From: Ochrobactrum sp. Marseille-Q0166
GTDB taxonomy: Bacteria; Pseudomonadota; Alphaproteobacteria; Rhizobiales; Rhizobiaceae
Length of the DNA stretch: 64,000 nt
NCBI RefSeq assembly: GCF_014397025.1
Contig: NZ_JACJUO010000002.1
Coordinates: 248,001-312,000 of the forward strand
Direction of reading: 5' to 3'
Translations under genes and position numbers: made by a program
Notes under the pieces: generated by a model
What the model was told of the DNA's origin: nothing
What the model saw: the letters and a program-made list of their open reading frames with translations, nothing else
Database searches by the model: none
Shown: positions 8,362-17,617 of the stretch, one piece after another
How the letters are laid out: each line of letters starts with the position of its first letter
Position numbering within the stretch: the first letter of the stretch is position 1

Positions 8362-8799
8362 TCAGGATGGCCGGTTTTGAAACTTTTCGTTTAGTTCCCG
8401 CAGCACATCCATCGCGATATCGACGGAATCCGGGTCAAGATCACCGAGAAAGGCAGTACGAAGTCGCGCAGAGGTTTTGTCCACTTTCAAAGCGAGCTCG
8501 CGTCCTTCGTCCGTCAACTGGATAAGCTTCACACGACGATCTGTATCATCGGCAATACGTTGGATAAGTTTGTCTTTTTCCAACTCATCCACCACACGGA
8601 CAATTGTTGCGCCCTCAATGCCAACCCTCTCGGCCAGCACGCCTTGCGGTATGCAATCGCCGTGCCGCAACAAGCTAATGAGTGGCAATGCTTTTGCATC
8701 TGAGAGGTTGTGCTCCGCCATGGCGGTATCAAAAGCTTTGCGCCAACCGCGTGCGTTTGCGGAAAGCAACGAAGCAAATTCAACCCAGGCCTGTCTCAT
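8362..8799 (-). CDS. MarR-family transcriptional regulator of the efflux operon
   Basis: 145 residues with a MarR winged helix-turn-helix (about 40-110: LISLLRHGDCIPQGVLAERV, VRVVDELEKDKLIQRIADDTDRR, LTDEGREL). First gene of the operon with the FUSC, DUF1656 and HlyD genes, which is the common layout for a phenolic-acid-responsive repressor controlling its own pump. GGAA lies 8 bases before the ATG at 8799. Inverted repeats in the promoter (8818-8845) are candidate operators, so autoregulation with release by the exported aromatic compound is likely but inferred. Confidence 0.9.
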   Translation of the reverse strand: MRQAWVEFASLLSANARGWRKAFDTAMAEHNLSDAKALPLISLLRHGDCIPQGVLAERVGIEGATIVRVVDELEKDKLIQRIADDTDRRVKLIQLTDEGRELALKVDKTSARLRTAFLGDLDPDSVDIAMDVLRELNEKFQNRPS

Positions 8800-8817
8800 G
8801 ATTTAAGTTCCATTCAA

Positions 8818-8853
8818 ATAGATAGCTTCATATCTATATGTATACAATCTTGT
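8818..8853 (-). promoter_or_regulatory. Candidate promoter/operator of the MarR-FUSC operon
   Basis: On the minus strand TTGTAT and TATCTA are spaced like -35 and -10 boxes. The inverted repeat ATAGAT-N8-ATCTAT (8818-8837) overlaps the -10 and a GTATAC palindrome (8840-8845) lies in the spacer, as expected for a MarR-type operator. Assignment is by pattern only. Confidence 0.4.
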
Positions 8854-8967
8854 TTGTTTCAACTCATATTCTGATCCCATCAAAAAATCGTGTAGACGTC
8901 TGCGTGCCTTGCCCAATGCAACCAAAGGGCTTGACCATGCCCCCGCGCCTCTGCCATCGATGCGATC

Positions 8968-9714
8968 ATGCGCGCAAATTATAAAATGCAACGAATTTAT
9001 ATCGAAACTGGTATAAGCGACGGCGTTAGTGCAGAAGCACCGACGCAAGCCGCCCATTATCTCACACATGTCCTGCGTTTGAAGGAAGGCGACGAGGTTC
9101 TCGCCTTTAACGGACAGGACGGCGAATGGAAGGTCAGGCTTCGTCCCGAGGGCAAGAAGCGGCTCTTTCTGGAAGTGATCGAACAAACCCGCCCACAGCC
9201 AGCACCTTGCGACCTGATCTATTGCTTTGCACCGCTCAAACAGGGCCGGCTTGATTACATGGTACAGAAAGCCGTGGAAATGGGTGCTGGCATTCTGCAG
9301 CCGGTGGTCACACAACATACACAAGTGCCCAAGCTTGGCACAGACCGCATCAAAGCCAATGCGATTGAAGCCGCCGAACAATGCGGTGTGCTTGCCATCC
9401 CCGAATGCCGTGAAGCAATACGCTTTGATCGCTTTCTGGAGCAATGGGACCAATCGCGACGTTTGATCTTCTGCGATGAGGGCCATGAGACAGATGACCC
9501 ATTGACCATTTTGAGCGAACTCAAAAACGGCCCTTATGCTGTTCTGATTGGGCCAGAAGGCGGCTTTTCGGAAAGCGAGCGCCGGCAATTGCGCGAACTG
9601 CCTTTCGTCACAGCGATACCGCTTGGGCCGCGCATTCTGCGCGCTGATACCGCGGCCGTTGCGGCGCTTACACTTGTGCAAGCAGTATTGGGCGACTGGA
9701 AAGCACGAGCATGA
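8968..9714 (+). CDS. rsmE: 16S rRNA m3U1498 methyltransferase RsmE
   Basis: 248 residues. The SPOUT-class RsmE layout is clear: N-terminal PUA-like domain (about 1-75, with [15 protein letters not shown]), then the knotted methyltransferase domain with [16 protein letters not shown], the AEQCG segment, and the SAM-binding trefoil motifs [12 protein letters not shown] and [11 protein letters not shown] near the C-terminus. It methylates N3 of U1498 in 16S rRNA using S-adenosylmethionine. An internal ATG at 8986 (MQRIYIE) is an equally plausible start; neither has a strong ribosome binding site. Followed 98 bases later by gshA on the same strand. Confidence 0.93.
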   Translation: MRANYKMQRIYIETGISDGVSAEAPTQAAHYLTHVLRLKEGDEVLAFNGQDGEWKVRLRPEGKKRLFLEVIEQTRPQPAPCDLIYCFAPLKQGRLDYMVQKAVEMGAGILQPVVTQHTQVPKLGTDRIKANAIEAAEQCGVLAIPECREAIRFDRFLEQWDQSRRLIFCDEGHETDDPLTILSELKNGPYAVLIGPEGGFSESERRQLRELPFVTAIPLGPRILRADTAAVAALTLVQAVLGDWKARA

Positions 9715-9811
9715 ACTCAAGAAAATCCAATCTTCAATGAAATTGACTTGCGTGATTTGACAAATTTGTCCAATCACGCTGACAAAGATAAATCGACTAG
9801 GGACACAATAC

Positions 9812-11185
9812 ATGGCGCGCGATACGACCGATGAAACAGCACTGACCGGTGTTGAAGAACTCGCAGCCTATCTTGCTGAAGGTAGCAAGCCGAAGGATGC
9901 GTGGCGCATCGGCACCGAGCACGAGAAATTTCCTTTCTACGTCGCGGATAACAGCCCTGTTCCCTATGAAGGTCCGCGCGGAATCAAAGCCATTCTCGAA
10001 GGCATGAAGGCCAAACTTGGCTGGGAGCCGATCATCGATGAGGGCAATATTATTGGCCTCGTTGAACCGACCGGACAGGGTGCGATTTCGCTTGAACCGG
10101 GTGGTCAGTTTGAGCTTTCAGGTGCGCCGCTTTCCTCCATCCACCAGACGTGCCGCGAAGTGAATGCGCATCTCTCGCAGGTGCACGAGATCGCGGAACC
10201 GCTGGGCATTCGTTTCCTTGGCCTCGGCGGCAGCCCGAAATGGACATTGGCAGAAACGCCGGTTATGCCGAAGTCGCGCTATAAGATCATGAGCAACTAC
10301 ATGCCGAAAGTCGGGCATGAAGGTCTCGACATGATGTACCGCACCTCGACCATTCAGGTTAATCTCGACTTTAGCTCCGAAACCGATATGCGCCGGAAGA
10401 TGCAGGTTTCGATGAAGCTCCAGTCAATTGCGACGGCGCTCTTTGCCAGCTCGCCTTTCACTGAAGGCAAGCCGAACCATCTTCTGTCGTGGCGCTCCAA
10501 TATCTGGCGCGACACCGACAACCAGCGCTCTGGAGTTTTGCCTTTCGTCTTCTCGGAAAACTTCGGCTTTATTGATTATGTCGAATGGGCGCTCGATATA
10601 CCGATGTACTTCATTCTGCGAGATGGACGTTATCACGACTGCACGCATGTCACCTTCCGACAGTTCGTGAACGGCGCATTGAAGGGCGAAGTCAGCGATC
10701 CGGTTCCCAATATGGGCGACTGGACCAATCATCTTTCGACGCTCTTCCCGGAAGTGCGTCTCAAGCGCTTTCTGGAAATGCGTGGCGCTGACGGCGGTCC
10801 ATGGCGTCGCATTTGCGCTCTGCCCGCTTATTGGGTTGGCCTGCTTTATGATGATGAAGCGCTCAGTGCGGCAGAATATCTGACCAAAGACTGGACTTAT
10901 GAAGAGGTTCTGGCGCTGCGCAATGATGTCCCTGCAAAAGCCCTGAATGCCTCGTTCCGGGGTAAGCCAGTCGTGCAAATCGCACGCAAGACACTGGAAA
11001 TTTCCCGTCTTGGTCTGCTTAACCGTAAGCAGCTCAATGGCGACGGCTTTGACGAAACCCACTTCCTTGCACCGCTCGAAGAAATCGTCGCAGCGGGTAT
11101 CACCGATGCCGAGCGTATGCTTAAAGCCTATAACAGCGTGTGGGCGGGTTCGGTCGAACCGATCTTCCTGGAATACGCTTATTGA
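9812..11185 (+). CDS. gshA: Glutamate-cysteine ligase, plant-type (class 3)
   Basis: 457 residues, the usual length for the class 3 enzyme of alphaproteobacteria and plants. It joins glutamate and cysteine with ATP to gamma-glutamylcysteine, the first step of glutathione synthesis. Family segments seen: RIGTEHEKF (about 31-39), GLVEPTGQGAISLEPGGQFELSG split over about 85-105, RTSTIQVNLD (about 171-180), and WRSNIWRDTDNQRSG (about 229-243). An AGGGA lies 11-15 bases before the ATG at 9812. Its 3' end overlaps the convergent LysR gene by seven bases. Confidence 0.95.
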   Translation: MARDTTDETALTGVEELAAYLAEGSKPKDAWRIGTEHEKFPFYVADNSPVPYEGPRGIKAILEGMKAKLGWEPIIDEGNIIGLVEPTGQGAISLEPGGQFELSGAPLSSIHQTCREVNAHLSQVHEIAEPLGIRFLGLGGSPKWTLAETPVMPKSRYKIMSNYMPKVGHEGLDMMYRTSTIQVNLDFSSETDMRRKMQVSMKLQSIATALFASSPFTEGKPNHLLSWRSNIWRDTDNQRSGVLPFVFSENFGFIDYVEWALDIPMYFILRDGRYHDCTHVTFRQFVNGALKGEVSDPVPNMGDWTNHLSTLFPEVRLKRFLEMRGADGGPWRRICALPAYWVGLLYDDEALSAAEYLTKDWTYEEVLALRNDVPAKALNASFRGKPVVQIARKTLEISRLGLLNRKQLNGDGFDETHFLAPLEEIVAAGITDAERMLKAYNSVWAGSVEPIFLEYAY

Positions 11186-12132
11186 GTATTAAAAACAGTC
11201 GAGCTTATCTTCGACCGTAACCAGCGATGCGCCGGGTCACTTTCCCGGCGCTTATGCCATATCTGCACAAATGGTATCGGCGGCAGAACTACAGGCGCAG
11301 GCAGCACAATCAGATTATTGTCCTGCGGCAAATTCCTCAGCCCGCCGCGCGCAGTGGTCAGGATAAGATCTGTGCCAGCAATAAGCTGCGGCGCAACGCC
11401 CCAATGAGGCACCACCACAGCAATATGCCGTGTATGGCCCGCAAGTTTAAGGCTTTCCTCGATCTCTGTCGTCGCATCGCCACGCACTGCAACCAGTGCA
11501 TGAGGACGGGCGAAATAAGTCTCCGCATCAAATGCTCGCCCTTCAAGACTTCGACGGTCGAGCAGACAGACATATTCATCCTGCATGATGACATCAGCGG
11601 CGATTTGCGCTGGCAGATGCGGAAAGACGCCAAAGCCCAGATCAATATCGCCATCGAGAATGCGCGCGATCATACCTTCACGGCTGAACTGACTGACTGC
11701 AAGATCAATTCCCGGCGCGTCCTGTCGCAATTCGCGCACTAACCTTGGCAGCAAGATACTGCCGCCATAATCTGACATCGAAAGATGAAAGCGATACTGT
11801 GTCGTTGCGGGATCAAATCCCTGCGGCCCAAGCACTGCACGAACACCCGTCAAAACCTCCGTTAGCGGCTTTGCAATTTCCATTGCCTTAAGCGTCGGTA
11901 CCAACCCAGCGCCTTCACGCACAAGCAGCGGATCATCAAAAAGACCACGCAGACGCACTAGCGCATGGCTGACTGCTGGCTGGCTCATATTGAGCCTCAC
12001 GGCAGCACGGGAGACGTGCCGCTCCGTCAGAAGCACATCCAGAATGACGAGCAAATTCAAATCAACATTTCTTAGATTATTCGTCTGATGCATATACAAC
12101 TCGGTAATCTGAATTTCCAATTCACCAAACAT
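11179..12132 (-). CDS. LysR-family transcriptional regulator (NodD-like N-terminus)
   Basis: 317 residues. The helix-turn-helix NLRNVDLNLLVILDVLL, ERHVSRAAVRLNMSQPAVSHAL and LFDDPLLVREG (about 17-75) resembles the NodD/LinR/NahR subgroup, followed by the effector domain. An alternative start at the ATG 12096 (MHQTNN) would give 305 residues, closer to the family; no strong ribosome binding site distinguishes them. It is divergent from the DUF606 transporter gene (43-base spacer to 12175), which is a likely target, and convergent with gshA, which it overlaps by seven bases. Confidence 0.88.
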   Translation of the reverse strand: MFGELEIQITELYMHQTNNLRNVDLNLLVILDVLLTERHVSRAAVRLNMSQPAVSHALVRLRGLFDDPLLVREGAGLVPTLKAMEIAKPLTEVLTGVRAVLGPQGFDPATTQYRFHLSMSDYGGSILLPRLVRELRQDAPGIDLAVSQFSREGMIARILDGDIDLGFGVFPHLPAQIAADVIMQDEYVCLLDRRSLEGRAFDAETYFARPHALVAVRGDATTEIEESLKLAGHTRHIAVVVPHWGVAPQLIAGTDLILTTARGGLRNLPQDNNLIVLPAPVVLPPIPFVQIWHKRRESDPAHRWLRSKISSTVFNTQ

Positions 12133-12174
12133 ATAACTAGATCAAAGCGAAAGGAATAGACGAAAGGACTTTCC

Positions 12175-12678
12175 ATGCAGGCCCAGGGATCACTTACATT
12201 TCTCGTCGCAGCCCTCATTGCCGGTGCGGTGGTACCATTTCAGGCCGGTGCCAATGCGGCTCTCGGACGCGCACTTGGTCACCCGCTTTGGGCAACCATC
12301 GTATCGCTGGTTGTCAGCATCATCTGTGTGCTGCCGGTATTGCTGGCCATGAAAGTTTCGCTACCCACTTTCACCGGCCTCGCCGGACAGCCAAAATGGA
12401 TATGGATCGGCGGCGTTGCCGGTGTGCTCTATATCACCGCTGCCATTTTGCTTGCGCCAAAGCTTGGGGCAGCCGGTTTCATGACTGCGGTCATCGCCGG
12501 GCAGCTGATCGCCTCTGTGCTGATCGATTACTTCGGCATCATGGGATTTGTATCAAGAGAAATCACGCCATCCCGCATAGCTGGTGTTCTGTTGGTGGCT
12601 GTGGGCGTCATCGTGATGCAGGGACCGTCGCTCTGGCGCAGTGCTGAAACTATCGCTACGGCAACAGTCAATAAATAA
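12175..12678 (+). CDS. DUF606 (YdcZ)-family DMT-type membrane transporter
   Basis: 167 residues, a single DUF606 module. Five hydrophobic helices are visible (about 7-25, 38-58, 74-93, 99-118, 131-150), with FQAGANAALG near the N-terminus and a PxWIWIGGVAGVLY segment, both typical. DUF606 proteins belong to the drug/metabolite transporter superfamily; their substrates are mostly unknown. The divergent LysR gene probably controls it. The start at 12175 lies shortly after an AAAGGAC (12163-12169). A terminator follows the stop directly. Confidence 0.85.
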   Translation: MQAQGSLTFLVAALIAGAVVPFQAGANAALGRALGHPLWATIVSLVVSIICVLPVLLAMKVSLPTFTGLAGQPKWIWIGGVAGVLYITAAILLAPKLGAAGFMTAVIAGQLIASVLIDYFGIMGFVSREITPSRIAGVLLVAVGVIVMQGPSLWRSAETIATATVNK

Positions 12679-12680
12679 AC

Positions 12681-12707
12681 AAAGGGCGCGGAAATCCGCG
12701 CCTTTTG
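12681..12707. terminator. Bidirectional terminator between the DUF606 and L,D-transpeptidase genes
   Basis: AAAGGGCGCGG and CCGCGCCTTTT pair with one bulged base around AAAT. It lies between two convergent stops (12678 and 12712). Confidence 0.75.
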
Positions 12708-12711
12708 TTCG

Positions 12712-13458
12712 TTAAGCAGAAACCTGCGTTCCCTTGCTCGGATCAGGGATAACGACAATCGTGCTGCCATCGCGTACATTGTTATAAAGATCAATGACAT
12801 CCTGATTGAGCAGTCGGATACAGCCCGACGACACGGCCTTGCCTATGCTCCATTCTTCCGACGAGCCATGAAGCCGATAGATCGTGTCGCGACCATCCTT
12901 GTGAATGTATAGCGCGCGAGCACCAAGCGGGTTTTTCAAGCCGGGAGGCATACCGCCATTGGCAATACTATAAGGCATCAGCTCCGGCTGGCGCGCCACC
13001 ATTTCATCCGGCGGCGTCCAACGCGGCCACTGGCGCTTATAAGCAATAATCGCACGCCCTGCCCACGAGAACCCATCGCGTCCGACGCCGATGCCGTAAC
13101 GCATGGCCCGGCCATTGCTGCGAACATGATAGAGATATTTGTTCGGCGTATCGACGATGACAGTGCCGACCTTTTCGCTGGTCGGATAATCGACTTCCTG
13201 CCGCCAGAATTTCGGATCGACTTTGGCAACATTTACTGCAGGCAGAGGAAACTGCTCATAAGGCATGGCCTCGTACATTGGCGGCACAGCACGCACCGGG
13301 GCTGGCGCGGCAGCAACTTTAGCAGGTGCGGCCTGCTGGGCCGTTGAAACGCAACCCGAAAGCGCGACAGCACTCGCACCGATCAGAAATGCACGCCGGC
13401 TCGTGACACCTTTAGGCAGCATGGGCACATCACTGCCTTCAGAAAATTTACGCGACAT
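12712..13458 (-). CDS. L,D-transpeptidase (YkuD domain), exported
   Basis: 248 residues. The YkuD catalytic motif is intact near residues 199-225: HGSSEEWSIGKAVSSGCIRL, with His, Ser-Ser-Gly-Cys-Ile-Arg, and the DVIDLYN segment after it. The enzymes cross-link peptidoglycan (3-3 bonds) or attach proteins to it in the periplasm. The N-terminus has a twin arginine (SRRAFLIGASAVALSGC, about 20-36) that ends in a lipobox-like LSGC, so Tat export and possibly lipoprotein processing are likely; a Pro/Ala-rich linker follows (about 40-60). Monocistronic between convergent terminator and an empty 177-base spacer. Confidence 0.9.
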   Translation of the reverse strand: MSRKFSEGSDVPMLPKGVTSRRAFLIGASAVALSGCVSTAQQAAPAKVAAAPAPVRAVPPMYEAMPYEQFPLPAVNVAKVDPKFWRQEVDYPTSEKVGTVIVDTPNKYLYHVRSNGRAMRYGIGVGRDGFSWAGRAIIAYKRQWPRWTPPDEMVARQPELMPYSIANGGMPPGLKNPLGARALYIHKDGRDTIYRLHGSSEEWSIGKAVSSGCIRLLNQDVIDLYNNVRDGSTIVVIPDPSKGTQVSA

Positions 13459-13635
13459 CCAAAAACTCTTTCATTTGCACGACTTGAAGCCACATGCCCT
13501 CCACTACGAAAGCATGTCAGCGAATGTTTGCCGAGAAAAAGGAGACCAAACTTAAGTGAGCCTTAAGAGAACAACGTATTCTGCAACTTACGCGTTATCT
13601 TGAATGATGATGAAGCAATCAAAAGGCTTGTGTTG

Positions 13636-15222
13636 CTAAAATAGCGATCCCTGCCCGCCAGAACCAGACGATGACGCCTTTCGCGTGGCGCCCTTTGGTG
13701 ATGAGGTATCGTAGCCATGTCCCGCCGTTGCCGCAACATCCCCATCGCGGAAGCGGATCGATAGCGCGTCACCGTCAGAAACGCCTGCAGCGAGTTTGAC
13801 CGGCTTGCCATCGGCATTAAAAACAACCGCAAAACCGCGATCAAGAACACTTTCATAAGAGAGCGTCCGCATCAGGCGTTCCAGTTCGTGACCGCGTCTT
13901 TTCGTGCGCTCAAACAAGATATTAATCGCCTGATCACGCCGCCGATCAAGCTGCTCTATTGTGCCTTTCGCAAGGGTCGTACGCCGTAACAAAGGCTCTG
14001 GTGCCAGCCTGTCGGAACGCCTCGCAAACAATGTGCGCCGCTCGCGCAAAAACGCTTCAAGCGCACGCGGCAGACGCTGTCCAAGCAGCTTCATGTGACG
14101 CTTCTGTTCGTCGAACCCGCGTTGCAGCAAGCGCGGCGACAACTGACGTGCGCGACCCTCAAAGTGAACACGCTTCTTTTGTGTATTCACAAAAAGCGCC
14201 CGCGTCAGTCGCGAAGCGGCTTCATCAAAACGACGCCGTGGCAATGCCAGCAACTGATCAGCCGACGGCAATGCCCGGCTCGCGGCACGATGCGCCTGAC
14301 GCTTCAGGTCGATAAAACGTGACATGGCAGACGCCAGGCGCGCCGATTGCGTTGCAACAGTTGCGATCAGATCGGCTTTGACGGGCACAGCCATTTCAGC
14401 GGCACCCGTGGGCGTTGGCGCGCGTACATCGGCGGCCAGATCAATAAGCGTCCAGTCGGTTTCATGACCGACAGCCGAAATCACCGGAATATGCGAAGCC
14501 GCAACTGCGCGAACGACTATTTCTTCATTGAAACCCCAAAGATCTTCGAGACTGCCTCCACCGCGCGCGACAATCAGCACGTCGGGGCGTGAAATCGCGC
14601 CATCTTCAGCCAGTGCATTGAAACCTTCCACCGCTGCGGCCACTTCCGCGCCGCTTGTCTCGCCCTGCACGCGCACCGGCCAAACGATCACATGCAGCGG
14701 AAAGCGATCTGAAATGCGGTGAATAATATCGCGGATCACCGCCCCTGTTGGCGATGTGACAACACCAATAACCCGCGGCATGAAAGGCAATAGTTGCTTG
14801 ACCGCAGGATCAAACAGACCTTCGGCGGCCAGCCTGCGCTTGCGCTCTTCAAGCAGCGCCATCAGCGCACCAGCGCCTGCAGGCTCCATCTGTTCAATGA
14901 CGATCTGATATTTGGAAGAACCTGGATAAGTCGTCAGTTTGCCAGTGGCAATGACTTCCATACCCTCTTCGGGGCGGAAGCGTAAACGCCCCATCGATCC
15001 ACGCCATATCACGGCTTCAAGCCGCGCACGATCATCCTTCAAAGCAAAATAGGCATGTCCCGACGAATGTGGTCCACGATAACCAGAAATCTCGCCCCGC
15101 ACGCGCACATGCGAAAACGTATCCTCGACCGTACGCTTTAAAGCGCCGGAAATCTCGGAAACGCTATATTCCGCTACATTTGAAGCGGTGCCGCTTGGTA
15201 TAGAATCGGAACCCATGCTCAT
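13636..15222 (-). CDS. xseA: Exodeoxyribonuclease VII large subunit
   Basis: 528 residues. N-terminal OB-fold (about 17-120: [20 protein letters not shown]), then the Exonuc_VII_L catalytic domain with [14 protein letters not shown] (about 153-166), [16 protein letters not shown] (about 219-234) and [24 protein letters not shown] split over about 250-275, followed by long coiled-coil helices and a C-terminal segment with [11 protein letters not shown]. With XseB it degrades single-stranded DNA to oligonucleotides. The small subunit gene is not next to it. The C-terminal 40 residues are Ser/Gly rich. The 177 bases between this gene and the L,D-transpeptidase hold nothing recognisable. Confidence 0.95.
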   Translation of the reverse strand: MSMGSDSIPSGTASNVAEYSVSEISGALKRTVEDTFSHVRVRGEISGYRGPHSSGHAYFALKDDRARLEAVIWRGSMGRLRFRPEEGMEVIATGKLTTYPGSSKYQIVIEQMEPAGAGALMALLEERKRRLAAEGLFDPAVKQLLPFMPRVIGVVTSPTGAVIRDIIHRISDRFPLHVIVWPVRVQGETSGAEVAAAVEGFNALAEDGAISRPDVLIVARGGGSLEDLWGFNEEIVVRAVAASHIPVISAVGHETDWTLIDLAADVRAPTPTGAAEMAVPVKADLIATVATQSARLASAMSRFIDLKRQAHRAASRALPSADQLLALPRRRFDEAASRLTRALFVNTQKKRVHFEGRARQLSPRLLQRGFDEQKRHMKLLGQRLPRALEAFLRERRTLFARRSDRLAPEPLLRRTTLAKGTIEQLDRRRDQAINILFERTKRRGHELERLMRTLSYESVLDRGFAVVFNADGKPVKLAAGVSDGDALSIRFRDGDVAATAGHGYDTSSPKGATRKASSSGSGGQGSLF

Positions 15223-15291
15223 CTCATCATAGGCACCCAGCGCACCCCTCCGGTCAACGGGTCAAGTCGTCGCCCTGCATCTTATGCACCA

Positions 15292-16257
15292 TCACCAGCC
15301 CGGCAACAATTCGTTGCTGCGCACACGCCGTGTCCGAACCGAAGGAAAACCTGCAATTTCAGCCGACGCCAATGCAGCCGGTGCAGGCGATGAAATATTA
15401 TCAAGACTTTCAATGATATGCTGGGCCAGTGCATCAACAATCGGATTCTGCTTGGTATGTCCGCGCATGATGCCAATGCCGAATTCCGGCAAGGTGCCAA
15501 AACCATCTGCTTCGCCCAAAACACGCATTCCGGGCCGTAGCGCACATTCCGGCAACACAGAAACCGCAAGCCCCGACAGAACGGCAGCCGCCAGAACAGT
15601 CGCAGACCAGCTCGTAATAATGATGCGATAATCGCGTTCCACCTGTTCCAGAACATTGATTGCAGCATGGCGCCAGATGCAAGTCGGTCGCCCGACAGCG
15701 AGCGGCAACATCGCCTCTTCATGCACCGCATGGTTGGCCGATGCTACCCATAAAAGCGGCTCAGTGCGTACAACTTCTGACCGGCGTTTATCATCGCACT
15801 GCGTCACAAGAGCAATGTCCAGCGTTCCACGACGGATCATTTCGTCGAGATTAACCGTCGGCTCGCAAACAACCGACAATTCGACACGTGGGTTAGACCG
15901 CGCAAAACGCGCCATGATTTCGGGCAAAAACCGATCGGCATAATCGTCGGGCGTGCCGATACGCACATGGCCTTCAAGTTGCGTATCATCAAAGGCTGCA
16001 ATGGTTTCACCATTCAGCAACAACATACGGCGCGCATATAGCAGCAGCCTTTCACCATCTTCAGTCAGCCGATTGATACGCCCATCGCGTTCAAAAAGCG
16101 GTTTTCCGATACGCTCTTCAAGGCGGCGCATCTGCATTGAAACAGCAGATTGTGTTTTGAAAACCGCATCAGCCGCTTTTGTAAAACTGCCCGTATCCGC
16201 AATGGCGATGAACGTCTGCAACTGATCCAGATCCAAAGGTGCACTCATCAAAACCAT
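15292..16257 (-). CDS. LysR-family transcriptional regulator
   Basis: 321 residues with the LysR helix-turn-helix LDQLQTFIAIADTGSFTKAA, VFKTQSAVSMQMRRLEERIG, LFERDGRINRLTEDG (about 9-70) and a standard effector domain. The ATG at 16248 (MSAPLDL) is an alternative start. Divergent from the DUF1127 gene, with a 154-base spacer in which no strong operator is evident. Target and ligand unknown; DUF1127 neighbours suggest a stress or metabolic role at most. The last 30 residues are Ala/Ser/Arg rich. Confidence 0.88.
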   Translation of the reverse strand: MVLMSAPLDLDQLQTFIAIADTGSFTKAADAVFKTQSAVSMQMRRLEERIGKPLFERDGRINRLTEDGERLLLYARRMLLLNGETIAAFDDTQLEGHVRIGTPDDYADRFLPEIMARFARSNPRVELSVVCEPTVNLDEMIRRGTLDIALVTQCDDKRRSEVVRTEPLLWVASANHAVHEEAMLPLAVGRPTCIWRHAAINVLEQVERDYRIIITSWSATVLAAAVLSGLAVSVLPECALRPGMRVLGEADGFGTLPEFGIGIMRGHTKQNPIVDALAQHIIESLDNISSPAPAALASAEIAGFPSVRTRRVRSNELLPGW

Positions 16258-16411
16258 CCATCACTATTATTGAACTATTACATTAAAAACATTCGTTGGA
16301 ACAATCAATTCCATTATTGGATAAAGCTGGTGTTGCAGAGAATGGAAACGCGAAAGCGAATGACCTGACGATGGAAACAATTTGAATACGCGCGCTTAAA
16401 GGAGAGCGGCA

Positions 16412-16714
16412 ATGACAGCGATCAGCAAGACCATCATGACACATTTACCGGCTACGAGCACACTGACCTCTGTGCTCAAGCAAATGGTAAAATCGGTGTT
16501 TATGTCGGTTATGCGGCGCTGGACGCTAATCCGAAACCGACGCCATGTGCTCCACCTCAATGAACTCGATAATTACCTGCTCAAGGATATCGGACTTCAG
16601 AGTGGAGATGTTTTTACTGCGATCCATAAACGCAGCGCGGAGGATCCGACGCGCGTTCTGGCAGCACTTGCAGATGCACGTTCACGCGTGGAGGCGACCC
16701 GCCACATCTGTTGA
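16412..16714 (+). CDS. DUF1127 small basic protein
   Basis: 100 residues. The C-terminal half contains the DUF1127 signature: RRWTLIRNRRHVLHLNELDN then LLKDIGLQSGDV (about 35-67), Arg-rich with the L-x-x-L-x-D-x-x-L-x-D-I-G pattern. Alphaproteobacterial members bind RNA or proteins and affect phosphate, carbon and small-RNA regulation, but this one is longer than the 45-50 residue core type. The extra N-terminal 30 residues are Thr/Ser rich. GGAGAG (16400-16405) precedes the ATG at 16412. Followed by a strong terminator; monocistronic. Confidence 0.8.
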   Translation: MTAISKTIMTHLPATSTLTSVLKQMVKSVFMSVMRRWTLIRNRRHVLHLNELDNYLLKDIGLQSGDVFTAIHKRSAEDPTRVLAALADARSRVEATRHIC

Positions 16715-16776
16715 TTGAACATCTGGCAGGCGCCACCTTCACATGCCGGGTCCCCTCTCGGCCAGCCTGCCTTTTT

Positions 16777-16810
16777 GCCCGGCCGCACCTCTGCTGCCGG
16801 GCTTTTTTTT
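16777..16810 (+). terminator. Strong Rho-independent terminator after the DUF1127 gene
   Basis: GCCCGGC (16777-16783) pairs with GCCGGGC (16796-16802), and eight T follow. It lies 60 bases after the DUF1127 stop. Confidence 0.88.
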
Positions 16811-17004
16811 GCCTGCTCGTTGAATTTTGAGCGGCAAAGACAGTGCTTTCTGGCTGCAGCAAAGAAATAATTGAATTTGCCATATTTTTTTAAAAGAAGG
16901 GCTTGCACTCATCGTATGAGTTCGCTAGATGGTGGCCACCGATGAATAAAGCGATTGCTTACATCGAAATCACGGTTCAGAAACAAACTGATACGTGACC
17001 CTGC

Positions 17005-17078
17005 TGGGGAATAGGTTAACGGTAGACCCACGGACTCTGACTCCGTTAGTCCTGGTTCGAATCCAGGTTCCCCAGCCA
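17005..17078 (+). tRNA. tRNA-Gln (anticodon CTG)
   Basis: A complete cloverleaf: acceptor TGGGGAA/TTCCCCA, D-arm GGTT/ACC, anticodon stem ACGGA/TCCGT with loop CTCTGAC (anticodon CTG, reads CAG), T-arm CTGGT TCGAATC CAG, and an encoded CCA at 17076-17078. It is the left edge of the accessory region: its 3' 47 bases are repeated at 18477-18523. Confidence 0.95.
17032..17078 (+). repeat. Direct repeat, att-like copy 1 (3' part of tRNA-Gln)
   Basis: These 47 bases, from the anticodon stem to the CCA, match 18477-18523 at 45 of 47 positions. The differences are G to A after GTTA and C to T in the T-loop. Tyrosine-recombinase elements typically integrate in the 3' part of tRNA genes and leave such repeats. 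Confidence 0.8.
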
Positions 17079-17553
17079 TTTGAATTCATTGGTTTTTTCT
17101 AATTTTAATCTATATTTTTCCTGTCTTTGGTTTGTAAATCGTGCGAAATGCGATTTCTTTAGGAGATTAAGCCACTGTTTTTGTTATCGTTTAATTCTAG
17201 AACAACGGTACACTTTCCAAACTTCTCTGCATCGGCAGGCTGCCAAAACGATTTACATTGCATCATTTGATCGATCTGCCCGTGAGTGAAATGGGGTGGT
17301 TTTCGGACTGTCCGGATTTGGACAGCAACGCCGCGAATTTGTCGGCAAACGACAAGGCGGCAATTTGCGCGCGCCTATGGCAGGCGAGCCGAACGCAAGC
17401 ACAGCAAATTCTCCACCAGAACCGACTCTGTGTAGTTTAAGAATGCCGCCTGCCAGGATGCCCGCTACTGCACATGGAACGCGGGGGCGCTCCCGCTGTC
17501 CTATGAAAACAGCACCCGCTAATTCGGCCACTAAGCGACCAGAAAATTCTAAC
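17079..17553. other. 475 bases without a confident gene, inside the putative island
   Basis: Several short frames overlap on both strands. A minus-strand frame (17253-17531) contains a hydrophobic stretch resembling the end of a small DMT/EamA-like transporter, but it lacks a convincing start or family motif and could be chance. The first 150 bases are AT-rich. Confidence 0.4.
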
Positions 17554-17583
17554 TTGACAATGTTGAGGTACGTACCTCAGAAT
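17554..17583 (+). promoter_or_regulatory. Promoter overlapped by a perfect 16-bp palindrome, candidate operator
   Basis: TTGACA (17554-17559) and CAGAAT (17578-17583) are spaced 18 bases like -35 and -10 boxes. TGAGGTACGTACCTCA (17564-17579) between them is a perfect palindrome, so a dimeric repressor would block polymerase. It lies 38 bases upstream of the flavin-oxidase-like gene. The 11 bases TGAGGTACGTA recur at the two sugar-transport promoter regions further right. Confidence 0.65.
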
Positions 17584-17617
17584 GGTATTGCCGCAAAGAG
17601 AACGCTTGGAGGAGATC

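Noticed and set aside
8803..9813. 336-codon open frame on the minus strand
   Set aside because: Antisense to rsmE, with a composition like a reverse translation of that gene; no domain.
17253..17531. Minus-strand frame with hydrophobic stretches
   Set aside because: No family motif, a weak start and a likely frame shift; at most a transporter fragment.
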